Translations under genes and position numbers: made by a program | Notes under the pieces: model-generated | Told to the model about the DNA's origin: nothing | Seen by the model: the letters and a program-made list of their open reading frames with translations, nothing else | The model's database searches: none | Assembly: GCF_003579925.1 (NCBI RefSeq) | Contig: NZ_QUAL01000054.1 | Span: forward strand, 1-64,000 | Source of the DNA: Jiangella rhizosphaerae | Lineage (GTDB): Bacteria; Actinomycetota; Actinomycetes; Jiangellales; Jiangellaceae | Reading direction: 5' to 3' | Length of the DNA: 64,000 nt | Shown: piece after piece, positions 23,365 through 32,104 of the stretch | How positions within the stretch are numbered: position 1 is the stretch's first letter | How the letters are laid out: each line of letters opens with the position of its first letter

Positions 23365-24816
23365 ATGTCCGTACTCGTCCGACGTCGTACGCGGGCGACG
23401 GTGCTGCTTGCCGTTCTCGGAATGACCGCGTCGCTGACCGCCGCCTGTGGATCGGATGATTCCGGCGGCGACGGCGACCGGGTCACCATCACCCTGTCGG
23501 GGCCGAACCAGTGGAACAACGACCCGCAGAGCTTCGGCCCCGCCTGGGAGGACCTGGTCGAGCGGTTCGAGGAGGCCGAGCCCGGCATCGACGTGGAGAC
23601 GACGGTGCTGCCGGTCGCGGAGTTCGCGCAGACGCTGTCGACCCAGCTGTCCGCCGGTACCGCGCCGGAGCTGATCTTCAACCAGGCGCCGCACACGCCG
23701 GACCAGGTGGTGGCGCTCGACGACTACCTGGCCCAGCCGAACCCGTACGTCGAGGGCAACGAGGCCTGGATCGACCTGTTCAACCAGGACTACTTCGGCC
23801 CGGACGCGCCGACCGCGCGCAACGCCGCCGGCAACTACGAGTTCATCCCGTTCAACCTGGTCATCGTCGGCGTCTACTACAACGCCGACATCATGGACGA
23901 GGCCGGCGTCGAGGCGCCGATCGAGACCTGGGGCGAGCTGATGGACGCGTGCGCCGCCATCACCGACGCCGGCTACGTGCCGTTCTCGATGGACCAGGGC
24001 TGGCTCGGCCAGGGCTGGACGATGGGGATCATCGGTTCGATGCTGCTCAGCTCGCACGCGGAGGAGTGGAACCAGTTCGCCGCCGACGGCCAGCCGGGCA
24101 CCGCGGCGCAGGTGACGCCGAAGAGCATGGCGCGGGCCATCCTCACCGGCGAGCTCGACCCGACCGCGACGCCCGAGGTGGCCGAGACCATGGAGCTGCT
24201 CAAGCAGTTCTTCGACGAGTGCGCCACGCCGAACTGGTCCGGCATCGCCGGCGGCGCCTCGTTCATCGGCTACGACGACTTCGTCGGCGGCCGCGCGGCC
24301 ATGACGTACGGCACCAACTTCGCCGCGGAGAACCTGGCCGACGTCGACTGGGAGTGGGGCACCATGCCGTTCCCGACCATCACCGAGGACGAGAGCGAGC
24401 TGTCCACCGGACAGGAGGCGCAGTTCGGCGCCGCGCCCGGCGGCACCAGCTACATGATCCCGGCCACCACCGAGGGCGAACAGCTGGAGGCCGCGGTCAA
24501 GTTCCTGCAGTTCGTCACCAGCCCCGAGGGCGGCCAGCCGTGGCTGGACGGCTCCGGCGGCATCCCGTCGCTGGTCGACGCCGAACCGGCGCCCGGTCTG
24601 GAGGGGCTGATGACCGGCGCGTGGTTCGAGACCCCGACGATCCCGGCCGTCACGTTCGTGCCGAAGGCGAGGAACGGCCAGACCGTCTACGACGGCTACC
24701 TCCTGGGTGACAAGTCGCTGGAGGACCAGCTGGCGGAGATGCGCAACGACTGGACCGAGTGGGCGACGGAGATGGCGGCCGACGGCGGCTGGACGGAGGA
24801 CTGGGCCACGCAGTAG
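23365..24816 (+). CDS. Sugar ABC importer substrate-binding lipoprotein
   Basis: Extracellular solute-binding protein (family 1) of 483 residues. A lipoprotein signal ends LTAACGSDD (Cys about residue 28), so it is anchored to the outer face of the membrane. The mature part starts with RVTITLSGPNQWNNDP and has the usual two-lobe pattern; VVGVYYNADIMDEAGVEAPIETWGELMDAC near 170-195 is typical of sugar binders. GAAGGGAG precedes the ATG. It is unlike the three paralogues at 53-63 kb, so the two importers probably take different sugars. Confidence 0.92.
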   Translation: MSVLVRRRTRATVLLAVLGMTASLTAACGSDDSGGDGDRVTITLSGPNQWNNDPQSFGPAWEDLVERFEEAEPGIDVETTVLPVAEFAQTLSTQLSAGTAPELIFNQAPHTPDQVVALDDYLAQPNPYVEGNEAWIDLFNQDYFGPDAPTARNAAGNYEFIPFNLVIVGVYYNADIMDEAGVEAPIETWGELMDACAAITDAGYVPFSMDQGWLGQGWTMGIIGSMLLSSHAEEWNQFAADGQPGTAAQVTPKSMARAILTGELDPTATPEVAETMELLKQFFDECATPNWSGIAGGASFIGYDDFVGGRAAMTYGTNFAAENLADVDWEWGTMPFPTITEDESELSTGQEAQFGAAPGGTSYMIPATTEGEQLEAAVKFLQFVTSPEGGQPWLDGSGGIPSLVDAEPAPGLEGLMTGAWFETPTIPAVTFVPKARNGQTVYDGYLLGDKSLEDQLAEMRNDWTEWATEMAADGGWTEDWATQ

Positions 24817-24881
24817 CTGGCGGGCGTCGCTGGCCGCTTCCGGCCGAATCCTGGAGCGCGGCCGGGTGCCGTCGCTAGGTT

Positions 24882-24895
24882 CTGAATCGATTTGC
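24882..24895. promoter_or_regulatory. LacI-type operator-like site, regulon 1 (site 4)
   Basis: CTGAATCGATTTGC, 41 nt upstream of the ATG at 24937. The left half is identical to site 2; the right half is degenerate. TAGGTT just before it could be a -10. Confidence 0.5.
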
Positions 24896-24936
24896 GCCGG
24901 GTGCCGCCTGGACTTTCGGATCGTGAGGAGGCTCGC

Positions 24937-25995
24937 ATGACCCACGTCCGCCCGTCGTCCCGCCGGCTGCGCAGCGCCGTGGCCGTCGCGGCCGGAGCGC
25001 TCGCGCTGACGGTGAGCGCGCTCGTCCAGGCCGGAGCCGCCGGTGACCCGCCGGCCGCGGCCGCCGCGACCGAGGGGGTGTCGTCCGTGACCGCCACGGA
25101 CGACACCGTCACGGTCGCGGGCTCGGTGGCGCCCGGAGCCGACGTCGACGTGTACGCCCTCGGCATCGAGCAGGAGGTCGTCGACTGGGCCTCGGGCACC
25201 ATCGTCGGCCGGGCGAGGGCGGACGCCGGCGGCGCCTTCTCCGTCGCGGTACCTCGCGACCCCGCGGCCGGCCCGGACCCGCTGTACCACCGCTACGTCG
25301 CCGTCGTCGACGGCGTGCCGGCCGGCACCTACCGGCACGTCGACACGCTGGACCTGACGCCGTCGTCGGACCGGCCCTACCCGGACGCGGTGAACAAGAA
25401 GGGTCTGCAGGTCAAGATGACCGACGACGCCGAGGAGCTGGGTGTCCAGCACGCGGCGATCAACCTCGTGGTCAACGACCTCATGCTCGCCACCGAGGCC
25501 GACCCGGCCGACACCATCCGGTTCGAGTCGGGCGGCCGCACCTACTACTTCGACAGGAGCGAGGTCGAGAAGCTCGACCAGCAGATCAAGCCGCTGTCGG
25601 ACAACGGGGTCCTGGTCTCGCTCATCCTGCTGGCCCGCCACCCCGACCAGGTGCCGAACCCGGACAACGACGTGCCCGAGCTGGTGCACCCCGACGCCGC
25701 TCTCGGCGGGCCGGGCGCGCTGCTGTACGGGTTCAACGCCGTGACGCCGGACGGGGTGCGGTACTTCACCGCGGCGATGGAGTTCATCACGCAGCGCTGG
25801 AGCGGCGCGGAGGCCGAGAACACCCATGGCCTGCCGCGCAGCTGGAACGAGATCGTCGTCCCGGTGGCGGAGTGGGCCGGCCGTAGCGCCGTCACCCGGA
25901 TCGAGGTCTCGGTCGCCGCACCGGACGCCACGGGTCCCTGGCCGATGCAGTTCCAGATCGACGACCTGGCCTATTACACACGGACCCGTTCGTGA
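24937..25995 (+). CDS. Internally deleted paralogue of the DUF5722-type secreted protein
   Basis: Secreted protein of 352 residues with a Sec signal (about 1-45). From about residue 47 to 296 it follows the N-terminal part of the 999-residue protein at 18288-21287 closely: both have KKGLQVxMTxDAEELGVxHAxIN and LDxQIKPLSDNG. Right after EFITQRWSG the alignment jumps to the final 50 residues of that protein (SWNEIVVPVAEWAGRSAVTRIEV against RWNEVALDVSQWAGRSAIDHVEV). About 650 residues are missing, including both putative catalytic Glu motifs. The frame is intact and an operator-like site and ribosome site (GAGGAGG) are kept. It may be a non-catalytic binding protein or a decaying copy. Confidence 0.72.
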   Translation: MTHVRPSSRRLRSAVAVAAGALALTVSALVQAGAAGDPPAAAAATEGVSSVTATDDTVTVAGSVAPGADVDVYALGIEQEVVDWASGTIVGRARADAGGAFSVAVPRDPAAGPDPLYHRYVAVVDGVPAGTYRHVDTLDLTPSSDRPYPDAVNKKGLQVKMTDDAEELGVQHAAINLVVNDLMLATEADPADTIRFESGGRTYYFDRSEVEKLDQQIKPLSDNGVLVSLILLARHPDQVPNPDNDVPELVHPDAALGGPGALLYGFNAVTPDGVRYFTAAMEFITQRWSGAEAENTHGLPRSWNEIVVPVAEWAGRSAVTRIEVSVAAPDATGPWPMQFQIDDLAYYTRTRS

Positions 25996-26018
25996 CCCTC
26001 GACCCCGGGAGCTCGCCC

Positions 26019-26771
26019 ATGATCTCGTTCGCTGACCAGTCCGCCGTCGTCGTGGGCGCCGGTGCCGGCATCGGCCGGTCCGCGGCCGGCCTCCTGGCCC
26101 GGCTGGGCGCCGCGGTCACGTGCGTCGACCGCGACGCCGCGGCGGCGGCCGAGGCGGCGGACGAGATCAGAGCGGCCGGTGGGCGGGCACTGGCCGCCAC
26201 GGCGGACGTCACCGACCCGGCGGCCGTGCGGGCCGCGTTCGGCGCCGCCGCCGGCGAGTTCGGCCCGATCCACGCCGCCGTGAACTGCGCGGGCATCACC
26301 GGGCAGACCGGGATCCCGAGCCACGAGGTGAGCCTCGACGACTTCGCGCACGTGCACCGCGTCAACGTGCACGGTGCCATGGTGGTGAGCCAGGTGGCCC
26401 TCGGGCACATGCTGCCCAACGGCTACGGCCGGATCGTCCACGTCGCGTCGATCAGCGGCAAGGACGGCAACCCCAACATGGTCGCCTACTCGTCGTCGAA
26501 GGCGGCGCTCATCGGCATGGTGAAGGTCCAGGGCAAGGAGTACGCGCAGCGGGGGATCACCGTCAACGCGATCGCGCCGGCGGTCATCCGCACCGACATG
26601 GTGGCCGCGCTCCCCGACGACGTCGTGGCGTACATGGTGTCGAAGATCCCGATGGGGCGGACCGGAGAGCTGGACGAGGCTGCGGCGATGATCGCCTTCG
26701 TCGCGTCCTCGGCCTGCAGCTTCACGACCGGTTTCACGTTCGACCTGACCGGCGGCCGGGCCACGTACTGA
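26019..26771 (+). CDS. Short-chain dehydrogenase/reductase
   Basis: NAD(P)-dependent SDR of 250 residues. Cofactor motif VVVGAGAGIGRSAAGLLARLGAAV near 10-33, NCAGIT near 87, catalytic Ser in HVASISG near 140 and YSSSK (Tyr-x3-Lys) near 155. Asp in CVDRD at the end of strand 2 favours NAD(H). The ATG at 26019 has GGGAG 7 nt upstream; a GTG at 25992 overlapping the previous stop is an alternative. It could be the 2-keto-3-deoxy-L-rhamnonate 4-dehydrogenase or the sugar 1-dehydrogenase missing from the rhamnonate set, but the substrate cannot be read from the sequence. Confidence 0.85.
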   Translation: MISFADQSAVVVGAGAGIGRSAAGLLARLGAAVTCVDRDAAAAAEAADEIRAAGGRALAATADVTDPAAVRAAFGAAAGEFGPIHAAVNCAGITGQTGIPSHEVSLDDFAHVHRVNVHGAMVVSQVALGHMLPNGYGRIVHVASISGKDGNPNMVAYSSSKAALIGMVKVQGKEYAQRGITVNAIAPAVIRTDMVAALPDDVVAYMVSKIPMGRTGELDEAAAMIAFVASSACSFTTGFTFDLTGGRATY

Positions 26772-26945
26772 GTCCGAAAACCGGACGAATCGGATCTAGC
26801 CAGTTACGGCGAGATGCCGCTAGTGTTTCCCCAACATCGGGGTGGCTTTCAACACTTCCCGTAGAAAGTCGGCCGCAGCCTGGCTCCGATGCCGCATGCG
26901 ATCTCGAGCACGGTCACCCACTTTCGACGGAGCGAGGAGACGACC

Positions 26946-28232
26946 ATGGCTCAGGAACACAGGTTGAGCCGGCGCCGGCTGCTGACGATCAGCGCCGGCA
27001 CGCTCGCGGTGGCGGCCATCGCCCCCGCCACGCCGGCGCTGGCCGACCAGCTGGTGCAGAACGTGCCCAACCCGCTGCTCCCGCCGGGCAAGCGCGGCAC
27101 CATCCTGTACACGCAGCGCGACGCCACCGCGCGGCGCGGCATCTGGAACAACCCCGCCCCCACCATGGGCTACTTGGGCGGCCCGAACTTCCCCGCCGAC
27201 CCCGACGATCTCGGACCGCTGGTCCCGCTGCCCGGCGGCTTCCGCGAGGTCTTCCAGTTCCTGGCCCGCGCCGGGTTCAAGCAGGTCGAGTTCGCCGGCT
27301 ACAACCAGCACGCGGAGAACCAGGGCGGGGCCGCGCCGCCACTGACGCAGAGCGGGCGGCTGCTGCGCGAGAACTTCCCCGCCTACCTCGACTACGCCCG
27401 GACGCTGCGCGGCTTCCTCGACGAGGCCGGGCTGGAGGCCATCGGCAACCACGGGTTCATCCCCAACAGCTGGCCGGGCGGCCCGAACGGCGGCATGACC
27501 ACCGACGACTACGACCGCTTCCAGATCGAGCTCGAGTTCGCGTCGATCCTCGGCATGCCGTACATGGGCACCGGCGGCGACCCGACCGGCAGCTCGGCGA
27601 AGGAGGCCTGGGACCTCGCGGCGCAGAAGTGGGAGGCGATCAACGACCTCGCCGCGCCATGGCGCATCTCGATCTACCCGCACAACCACGCCGACGCCTA
27701 CGGCTTCCTGCAGGACGGCCCGATGGTGCAGGTGACGGTCGACCGCGTGACGGGCGCGCCGCTGCCGCAGCCGCAGATGGTGCGGGGCGAGTCCGGCATC
27801 CGCAAGATGCAGTACTACTTGGACATCACCCCCAGCACGAAGTGCTACTGCGAGATCGACATCTACTGGGCGCACTCGGCGCAGCACCGGTTCCGCTGGT
27901 ACTACGACTGGGAGGGCCAGCGCCGCGAGAGCGTCTTCAGCCCGATCGACCAGATCGCCGCGCAGCCGCTGCGCTACCCGCTCTACCACGCCAAGGACGG
28001 CGAGCGCCGCGACGACCAGCCGGTCGGCGTCGGCGAGGGCTACCGGATGATCCCGTTCGGCGACCCGCGCAGCGACATCGACTACGACGCGATCTTCCGG
28101 CGGCACCGTCCGCGCGGCTACCACAACCCCAACTACGAGGACGACACCGCTCCCGGCGGCGCGGCCGATCCCGGCCGATCGCTGCGGCACGCGGTGATCA
28201 GCGGCACCAACATGGCCAACATGGCCCGCTGA
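26946..28232 (+). CDS. Tat-exported TIM-barrel protein (sugar phosphate isomerase/epimerase-like)
   Basis: Exported protein of 428 residues. The N terminus MAQEHRLSRRRLLTISAGTLAVAAIAPATPALA is a Tat signal (SRRRLL) with a cleavage site near residue 33. The body resembles xylose-isomerase-like barrels: GFREVFQFLARAGFKQVEFAGYN near 100, GLEAIGNHGFIPNSWPGG near 165, SIYPHNHADAYG near 240 and YYLDITPSTKCYCEIDIYWAH near 285-305, giving H, E and D residues suited to metal binding. Tat export suggests folding with a bound metal before secretion. A 174-nt gap separates it from the SDR, so it likely has its own promoter. Activity unknown. Confidence 0.75.
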   Translation: MAQEHRLSRRRLLTISAGTLAVAAIAPATPALADQLVQNVPNPLLPPGKRGTILYTQRDATARRGIWNNPAPTMGYLGGPNFPADPDDLGPLVPLPGGFREVFQFLARAGFKQVEFAGYNQHAENQGGAAPPLTQSGRLLRENFPAYLDYARTLRGFLDEAGLEAIGNHGFIPNSWPGGPNGGMTTDDYDRFQIELEFASILGMPYMGTGGDPTGSSAKEAWDLAAQKWEAINDLAAPWRISIYPHNHADAYGFLQDGPMVQVTVDRVTGAPLPQPQMVRGESGIRKMQYYLDITPSTKCYCEIDIYWAHSAQHRFRWYYDWEGQRRESVFSPIDQIAAQPLRYPLYHAKDGERRDDQPVGVGEGYRMIPFGDPRSDIDYDAIFRRHRPRGYHNPNYEDDTAPGGAADPGRSLRHAVISGTNMANMAR

Positions 28233-28235
28233 GAC

Positions 28236-28271
28236 TCCCCGGCCGGCCGGGTGGCCCCCGGCCGGCCGGGT
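28236..28271. terminator. Terminator-like GGCC repeats between converging genes
   Basis: Two tandem copies of the self-complementary CCCGGCCGGCCGGG lie between the Tat protein gene and the ABC exporter gene, which converge. Either copy or the pair can form a long GC hairpin. Confidence 0.6.
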
Positions 28272-28284
28272 GAATCAGCCCGCC

Positions 28285-31200
28285 TCAGCTCGCCCGGCTC
28301 AGCACGCGCTCGACGTACCGGGGAGCGGGCTCATCGGTGGCGATGCGGCCGTCCGCCACCTCGACGACGCGGTCGACCCAGTGCAGCGACTGCGGCCGGT
28401 GCGTGACGACGATGGTGGTCCGGCCGGCCGACGCCACCCGCATCGCCTGGTTCACCTTCCGCTCGCTGGCGAGGTCGAGGTTGGACGTCGCCTCGTCGAG
28501 GATGAGGATCGACGGGTCGCCGAGCAGCGCCCGGGCCAGGCACACCAGCTGCCGCTGCCCGGCCGACAGCGACCGGCCCCGTTCGGCCACCACGTGGTGA
28601 TAGCCGCCCGGCAGCCGGGTGATGAACTCGTGCGCCCCGACGGCGCGGGCGGCCGCCTCGACCTCGGCGTCGCTGGCGTCCGGCCGCGCGTAGGCGATGT
28701 TGTCGCGGATGGTGCGCGAGAACAGGAACGGCTCCTGCGGCACGTACCCCAGGTGGCGCCGGTAGCTGGTGACATCGAGGTCGTCCAGCGGCCGGCCGTC
28801 GACCAGCACCCGGCCGTCGGTGGGGTCGTAGAACCGCGCGACCAGCTTCGACAGCGTCGACTTGCCGGCGCCGGTGCGTCCGACGAACGCGACCCGCTGG
28901 CCGGCCGGCACGTGCAGGTCGACGTCGCGGACGGCGTCGGTGGCGGCGCCGGCGTAGCGCAGCCGCACCCCGTCGAACCGGAGGTCGCCGGCGATCGCGT
29001 CGACGGGGACGGCGTCGGGCCGCACCGGCGTCGACGTCTCCAACGCCAGCAGCGCGCGGACCCTGACCAGCCCCGTCCGGGCCCGCTGGTACACGTCGAA
29101 CACCGCGGACAGCTGCTGCACCGGCGCGAACACCTGGGCGAGGTACAGCAGGAACGCGATCAGCGTGCCGAGCGCCAGCGTGCCGGCCTCGATGCGCTGC
29201 GCGCCGACCCAGAGCACCGCCGCGATGGCCAGCACCGAGAGCAGCTCGATCGCCGCGACGTACACCGACGTCGCGTACAGCCCGCGCAGGCTGGCCGCGA
29301 CGTACTGGCGGCCGAGCCCGGCGAACCGCCCGAGGTTGACCGCCTCGCGCCGGAACGCGTGGGTGACCCGGATGCCGGCCATGCTTTCCTGCACGTCGGC
29401 GTTGATGGTCGACAGCAGCTCGCGGGCGTCGTCGTAGGCGACCGACGCGCGCCGCCGGTACCACCAGGTGACGGCCGCGGCGAACGGCACGACCCCCAGC
29501 ACGACCAGCGCCAGCATCGGATCCAGCGCGACGACCACCATCGTCATGCCAGCGAACGTGGCGACGCTGACGACGGCGTTGATCAGGCCGACCTGGAACA
29601 GCTGGGCGATCGCGTCGACGTCGGAGGTCATCCGGGTCATCACCCGGCCGGCCTGGGTGCGGTCGTAGAAGTCGATGCCCAGCCGCTGCAGCTGGCCGAA
29701 GATGCGCACCCGCATCGCCAGCAGCAGCCGCTCGGTGCTGCGCGTCGTCCACAGATACCCCGTGCGCTGGTCCAGCCAGAGCAGTCCGACCAGCACCGCC
29801 GCGACGAGGCACACCCACAGCAGCACGGACGTCGAGCCGGCGCGCATGCCGTCGTCGACCGCCCGCTGCACGAGCATCGGGTTGACCAGCGTGATGGCCG
29901 CCTCCAGGACGACCAGCACGAGGCCGACCAGCAGGCCGCCGACGTACGGGCGCAGGAACGACGCCAGCCGCAGCGGGCCGCGGGTGACGTTCTCGCGCCC
30001 GAGGTCGACGCCCGGAGGATCCTTCGGCGGCGGCAGAGCGGCGATCCGCTCGGCCACCGCGGGCGGCACGGCGAGCTGCAGGCTGGGCAACGAGCCGGTG
30101 GCGTCCTGGCGCGACTCCCACGCCGACGCCGTCGCCTCGAACCGGCCGGACCGCGCGTGCGACAGGAGATCACTCGACCGGTCGGCGACGACATCGGTGC
30201 CGGGACCGTCGCCGAACAGGTCGCGGTAGAGCGCGTTGCGCTCCAGCAGCTCGGCGTGCCCGCCCTCGTCGACCACCCGGCCGTCGTCGACGAGCACGAC
30301 GCGGTCGGCCAGCCGCAGCGTGGACTCCCGGTAGGCAACCAGCAGGACGGTGCGCCCGGCGAGGAACGGCTCGAGGTTGGCGTGGATGCGCTCCTCGACC
30401 TTGACGTCCACCGACGAGGTGGCGTCGTCGAGCAGCAGGATGTCGGGCTCGGCCAGCAGCGCCCGGGCCAGCGCGACCCGCTGCCGCTGCCCGCCCGACA
30501 GCGTGATGCCCTGCTCGCCCACCACGGTGTCGTAGCCGTCGGGCAGCGCCTCGACGAACTCGTCGGCCAGCGCCGCACGGGCGGCCGCGCGGATCTCGTC
30601 CATGCCGGCATCGGGCCGGCCGTAGGCGATGTTCGCCGCGATGGTGTCGGAGAACAGGAAGCTGTTCTCGAACACCACCCCGATGCGGCGGCGCAGCTCC
30701 GGCAGCGACCAGCGGCGCACGTCGATGCCGTCGACGGTGATGGTGCCGGCGTCGGCGTCGAAGAAGCGCGGAAGCATCGACAGCGCCGTCGACTTCCCGC
30801 ACCCGGACGGCCCGACCAGCGCGACCGTCTCGCCCGGCCGGACGTCGAGACTGAAATGGCGCAGCACCTGGTGGCCGTCGCCGTCGGCGTAGGCGAACCG
30901 GACCCGGTGGAACGAGACCGCGCCGCCGCGCTCGTCGGCGGCGGCCGGGCGCAGCGGCTCGGTGATCTCGGCCTGCAGGTCGAGCAGTTCGCCGACCCGC
31001 TCGGTGGCCGCCTTGCACAGCGGGGCGTTGGTCAGCACCATGCCGGCGACGCGGGCGGCGCCGATCAGCTCGGCGAGGTAACCGATGCAGGCCAGGAACA
31101 CGCCGATGGTGAGCCGGCCCTGGATGACCAGCAGTCCGCCGGCCAGGAGCACCAGCACCTGTCCGAACAGCGGCGCGCCCTGCAGCGACGCCATGAACGG

Positions 31201-32019
31201 CGCCCGCAGCCGGACCGCCCGGACGCGGGCGCGGAACATGTCGAGCAACGCGCCGTGCAGCCGCGCGGTCTCGGCCGGCTGCTGGCCGAACGCGCGGACC
31301 ACACGGACGCCGGTGACGGCCTCCTCGACTCGGGAGGTCATCTCCGCCTCGCGGTGCTGGGCGTCCCACCCGGCGGCGTACACCAGGCGGCGCTGCCGGT
31401 TGGTGACCGCGAAGACCACCACGATGACGGCGACGACCAACGCGGCGATGAGCGGCGACAGCGTGAACATGACGACCACCGCGAGCAGCGACGACAGCAG
31501 CGTCGCGGCCACCTGCGGGATCCAGCTCAGCAGCATGTGCACGTAGCGCAGGTCGCCGCTGATGCGCGACACCAGCTGGCCGCTCTGCAGTTGCGCGTGG
31601 CCGGTGAAGTCGAGGCGCTGCAGCGTGTCGTACACGTCGCGGCGCAGGTCGTCCTGGATGCGGAACGCGGTGGTGCCACCGACGTAGCGCCACCAGCTGG
31701 ACAGGATGAAGCGGGCCACCGCCAGGCCGATGAGCAGCACGATCATCGGCAGCAGCGGCGCGGACCGGGTGTCGATGGCGTCATCGACCACCCGGCCCTG
31801 GGTGACGGGGACCGCGGCGACCGCGACCGCCCAGGCCAAGGCCACGACGACGGAGATGATCAGGGTGCCGCGGTGGCGGAGGAGGTACGGTGCGAGTCGG
31901 CGGAACGTGCCGGGCGGCGGCTGTGAGGGTTCGGCTGACGCGACGGTCAGCGGCGGCGTTGAGGGTGTGGTGGCGGTCTGCTGACTTGAGGGACGCGCGG
32001 ACGCGGTGCGGCGGGGCAC
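28285..32019 (-). CDS. Fused heterodimeric-type ABC exporter (TM-NBD-TM-NBD)
   Basis: Membrane exporter of 1244 residues: two half-transporters in one chain, like mycobacterial Rv0194. NBD1 has Walker A GPSGCGKST near 402, signature LSGGQ near 506, but its Walker B reads LLLDDATS, with Asp in place of the catalytic Glu (about 531), and the switch His is Tyr (AYREST, about 562). NBD2 has Walker A GRTGAGKST near 1050, signature LSAGQ near 1151, intact LILDEATS and THRPQS. One ATP site is therefore probably degenerate and the other active, as in asymmetric multidrug exporters. The start is GTG with GGGAG 7 nt upstream. Substrate unknown; drugs or lipids are likely. Confidence 0.9.
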   Translation of the reverse strand: MPRRTASARPSSQQTATTPSTPPLTVASAEPSQPPPGTFRRLAPYLLRHRGTLIISVVVALAWAVAVAAVPVTQGRVVDDAIDTRSAPLLPMIVLLIGLAVARFILSSWWRYVGGTTAFRIQDDLRRDVYDTLQRLDFTGHAQLQSGQLVSRISGDLRYVHMLLSWIPQVAATLLSSLLAVVVMFTLSPLIAALVVAVIVVVFAVTNRQRRLVYAAGWDAQHREAEMTSRVEEAVTGVRVVRAFGQQPAETARLHGALLDMFRARVRAVRLRAPFMASLQGAPLFGQVLVLLAGGLLVIQGRLTIGVFLACIGYLAELIGAARVAGMVLTNAPLCKAATERVGELLDLQAEITEPLRPAAADERGGAVSFHRVRFAYADGDGHQVLRHFSLDVRPGETVALVGPSGCGKSTALSMLPRFFDADAGTITVDGIDVRRWSLPELRRRIGVVFENSFLFSDTIAANIAYGRPDAGMDEIRAAARAALADEFVEALPDGYDTVVGEQGITLSGGQRQRVALARALLAEPDILLLDDATSSVDVKVEERIHANLEPFLAGRTVLLVAYRESTLRLADRVVLVDDGRVVDEGGHAELLERNALYRDLFGDGPGTDVVADRSSDLLSHARSGRFEATASAWESRQDATGSLPSLQLAVPPAVAERIAALPPPKDPPGVDLGRENVTRGPLRLASFLRPYVGGLLVGLVLVVLEAAITLVNPMLVQRAVDDGMRAGSTSVLLWVCLVAAVLVGLLWLDQRTGYLWTTRSTERLLLAMRVRIFGQLQRLGIDFYDRTQAGRVMTRMTSDVDAIAQLFQVGLINAVVSVATFAGMTMVVVALDPMLALVVLGVVPFAAAVTWWYRRRASVAYDDARELLSTINADVQESMAGIRVTHAFRREAVNLGRFAGLGRQYVAASLRGLYATSVYVAAIELLSVLAIAAVLWVGAQRIEAGTLALGTLIAFLLYLAQVFAPVQQLSAVFDVYQRARTGLVRVRALLALETSTPVRPDAVPVDAIAGDLRFDGVRLRYAGAATDAVRDVDLHVPAGQRVAFVGRTGAGKSTLSKLVARFYDPTDGRVLVDGRPLDDLDVTSYRRHLGYVPQEPFLFSRTIRDNIAYARPDASDAEVEAAARAVGAHEFITRLPGGYHHVVAERGRSLSAGQRQLVCLARALLGDPSILILDEATSNLDLASERKVNQAMRVASAGRTTIVVTHRPQSLHWVDRVVEVADGRIATDEPAPRYVERVLSRAS

Positions 32020-32104
32020 AGGGATCTCCCGGGAGCAGCGGGTCGGATTGACGGACGCCCCGAACGGGGCCGCCGACGATCCTACGCCCGTGTGGTGACG
32101 GCGA

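Noticed and set aside
26772-26945. Gap before the Tat protein gene as a regulatory RNA
   Set aside because: Small hairpins (GTCCG-CGGAC, CCCC-GGGG) exist but they are short and isolated; they look like a weak terminator and promoter region.
28270-31926. 1218-codon open frame opposite the ABC exporter
   Set aside because: Its translation is a mirror of the exporter's codon pattern (strings of R, G, D, H, Q) with no domain; the opposite strand has complete Walker and signature motifs.
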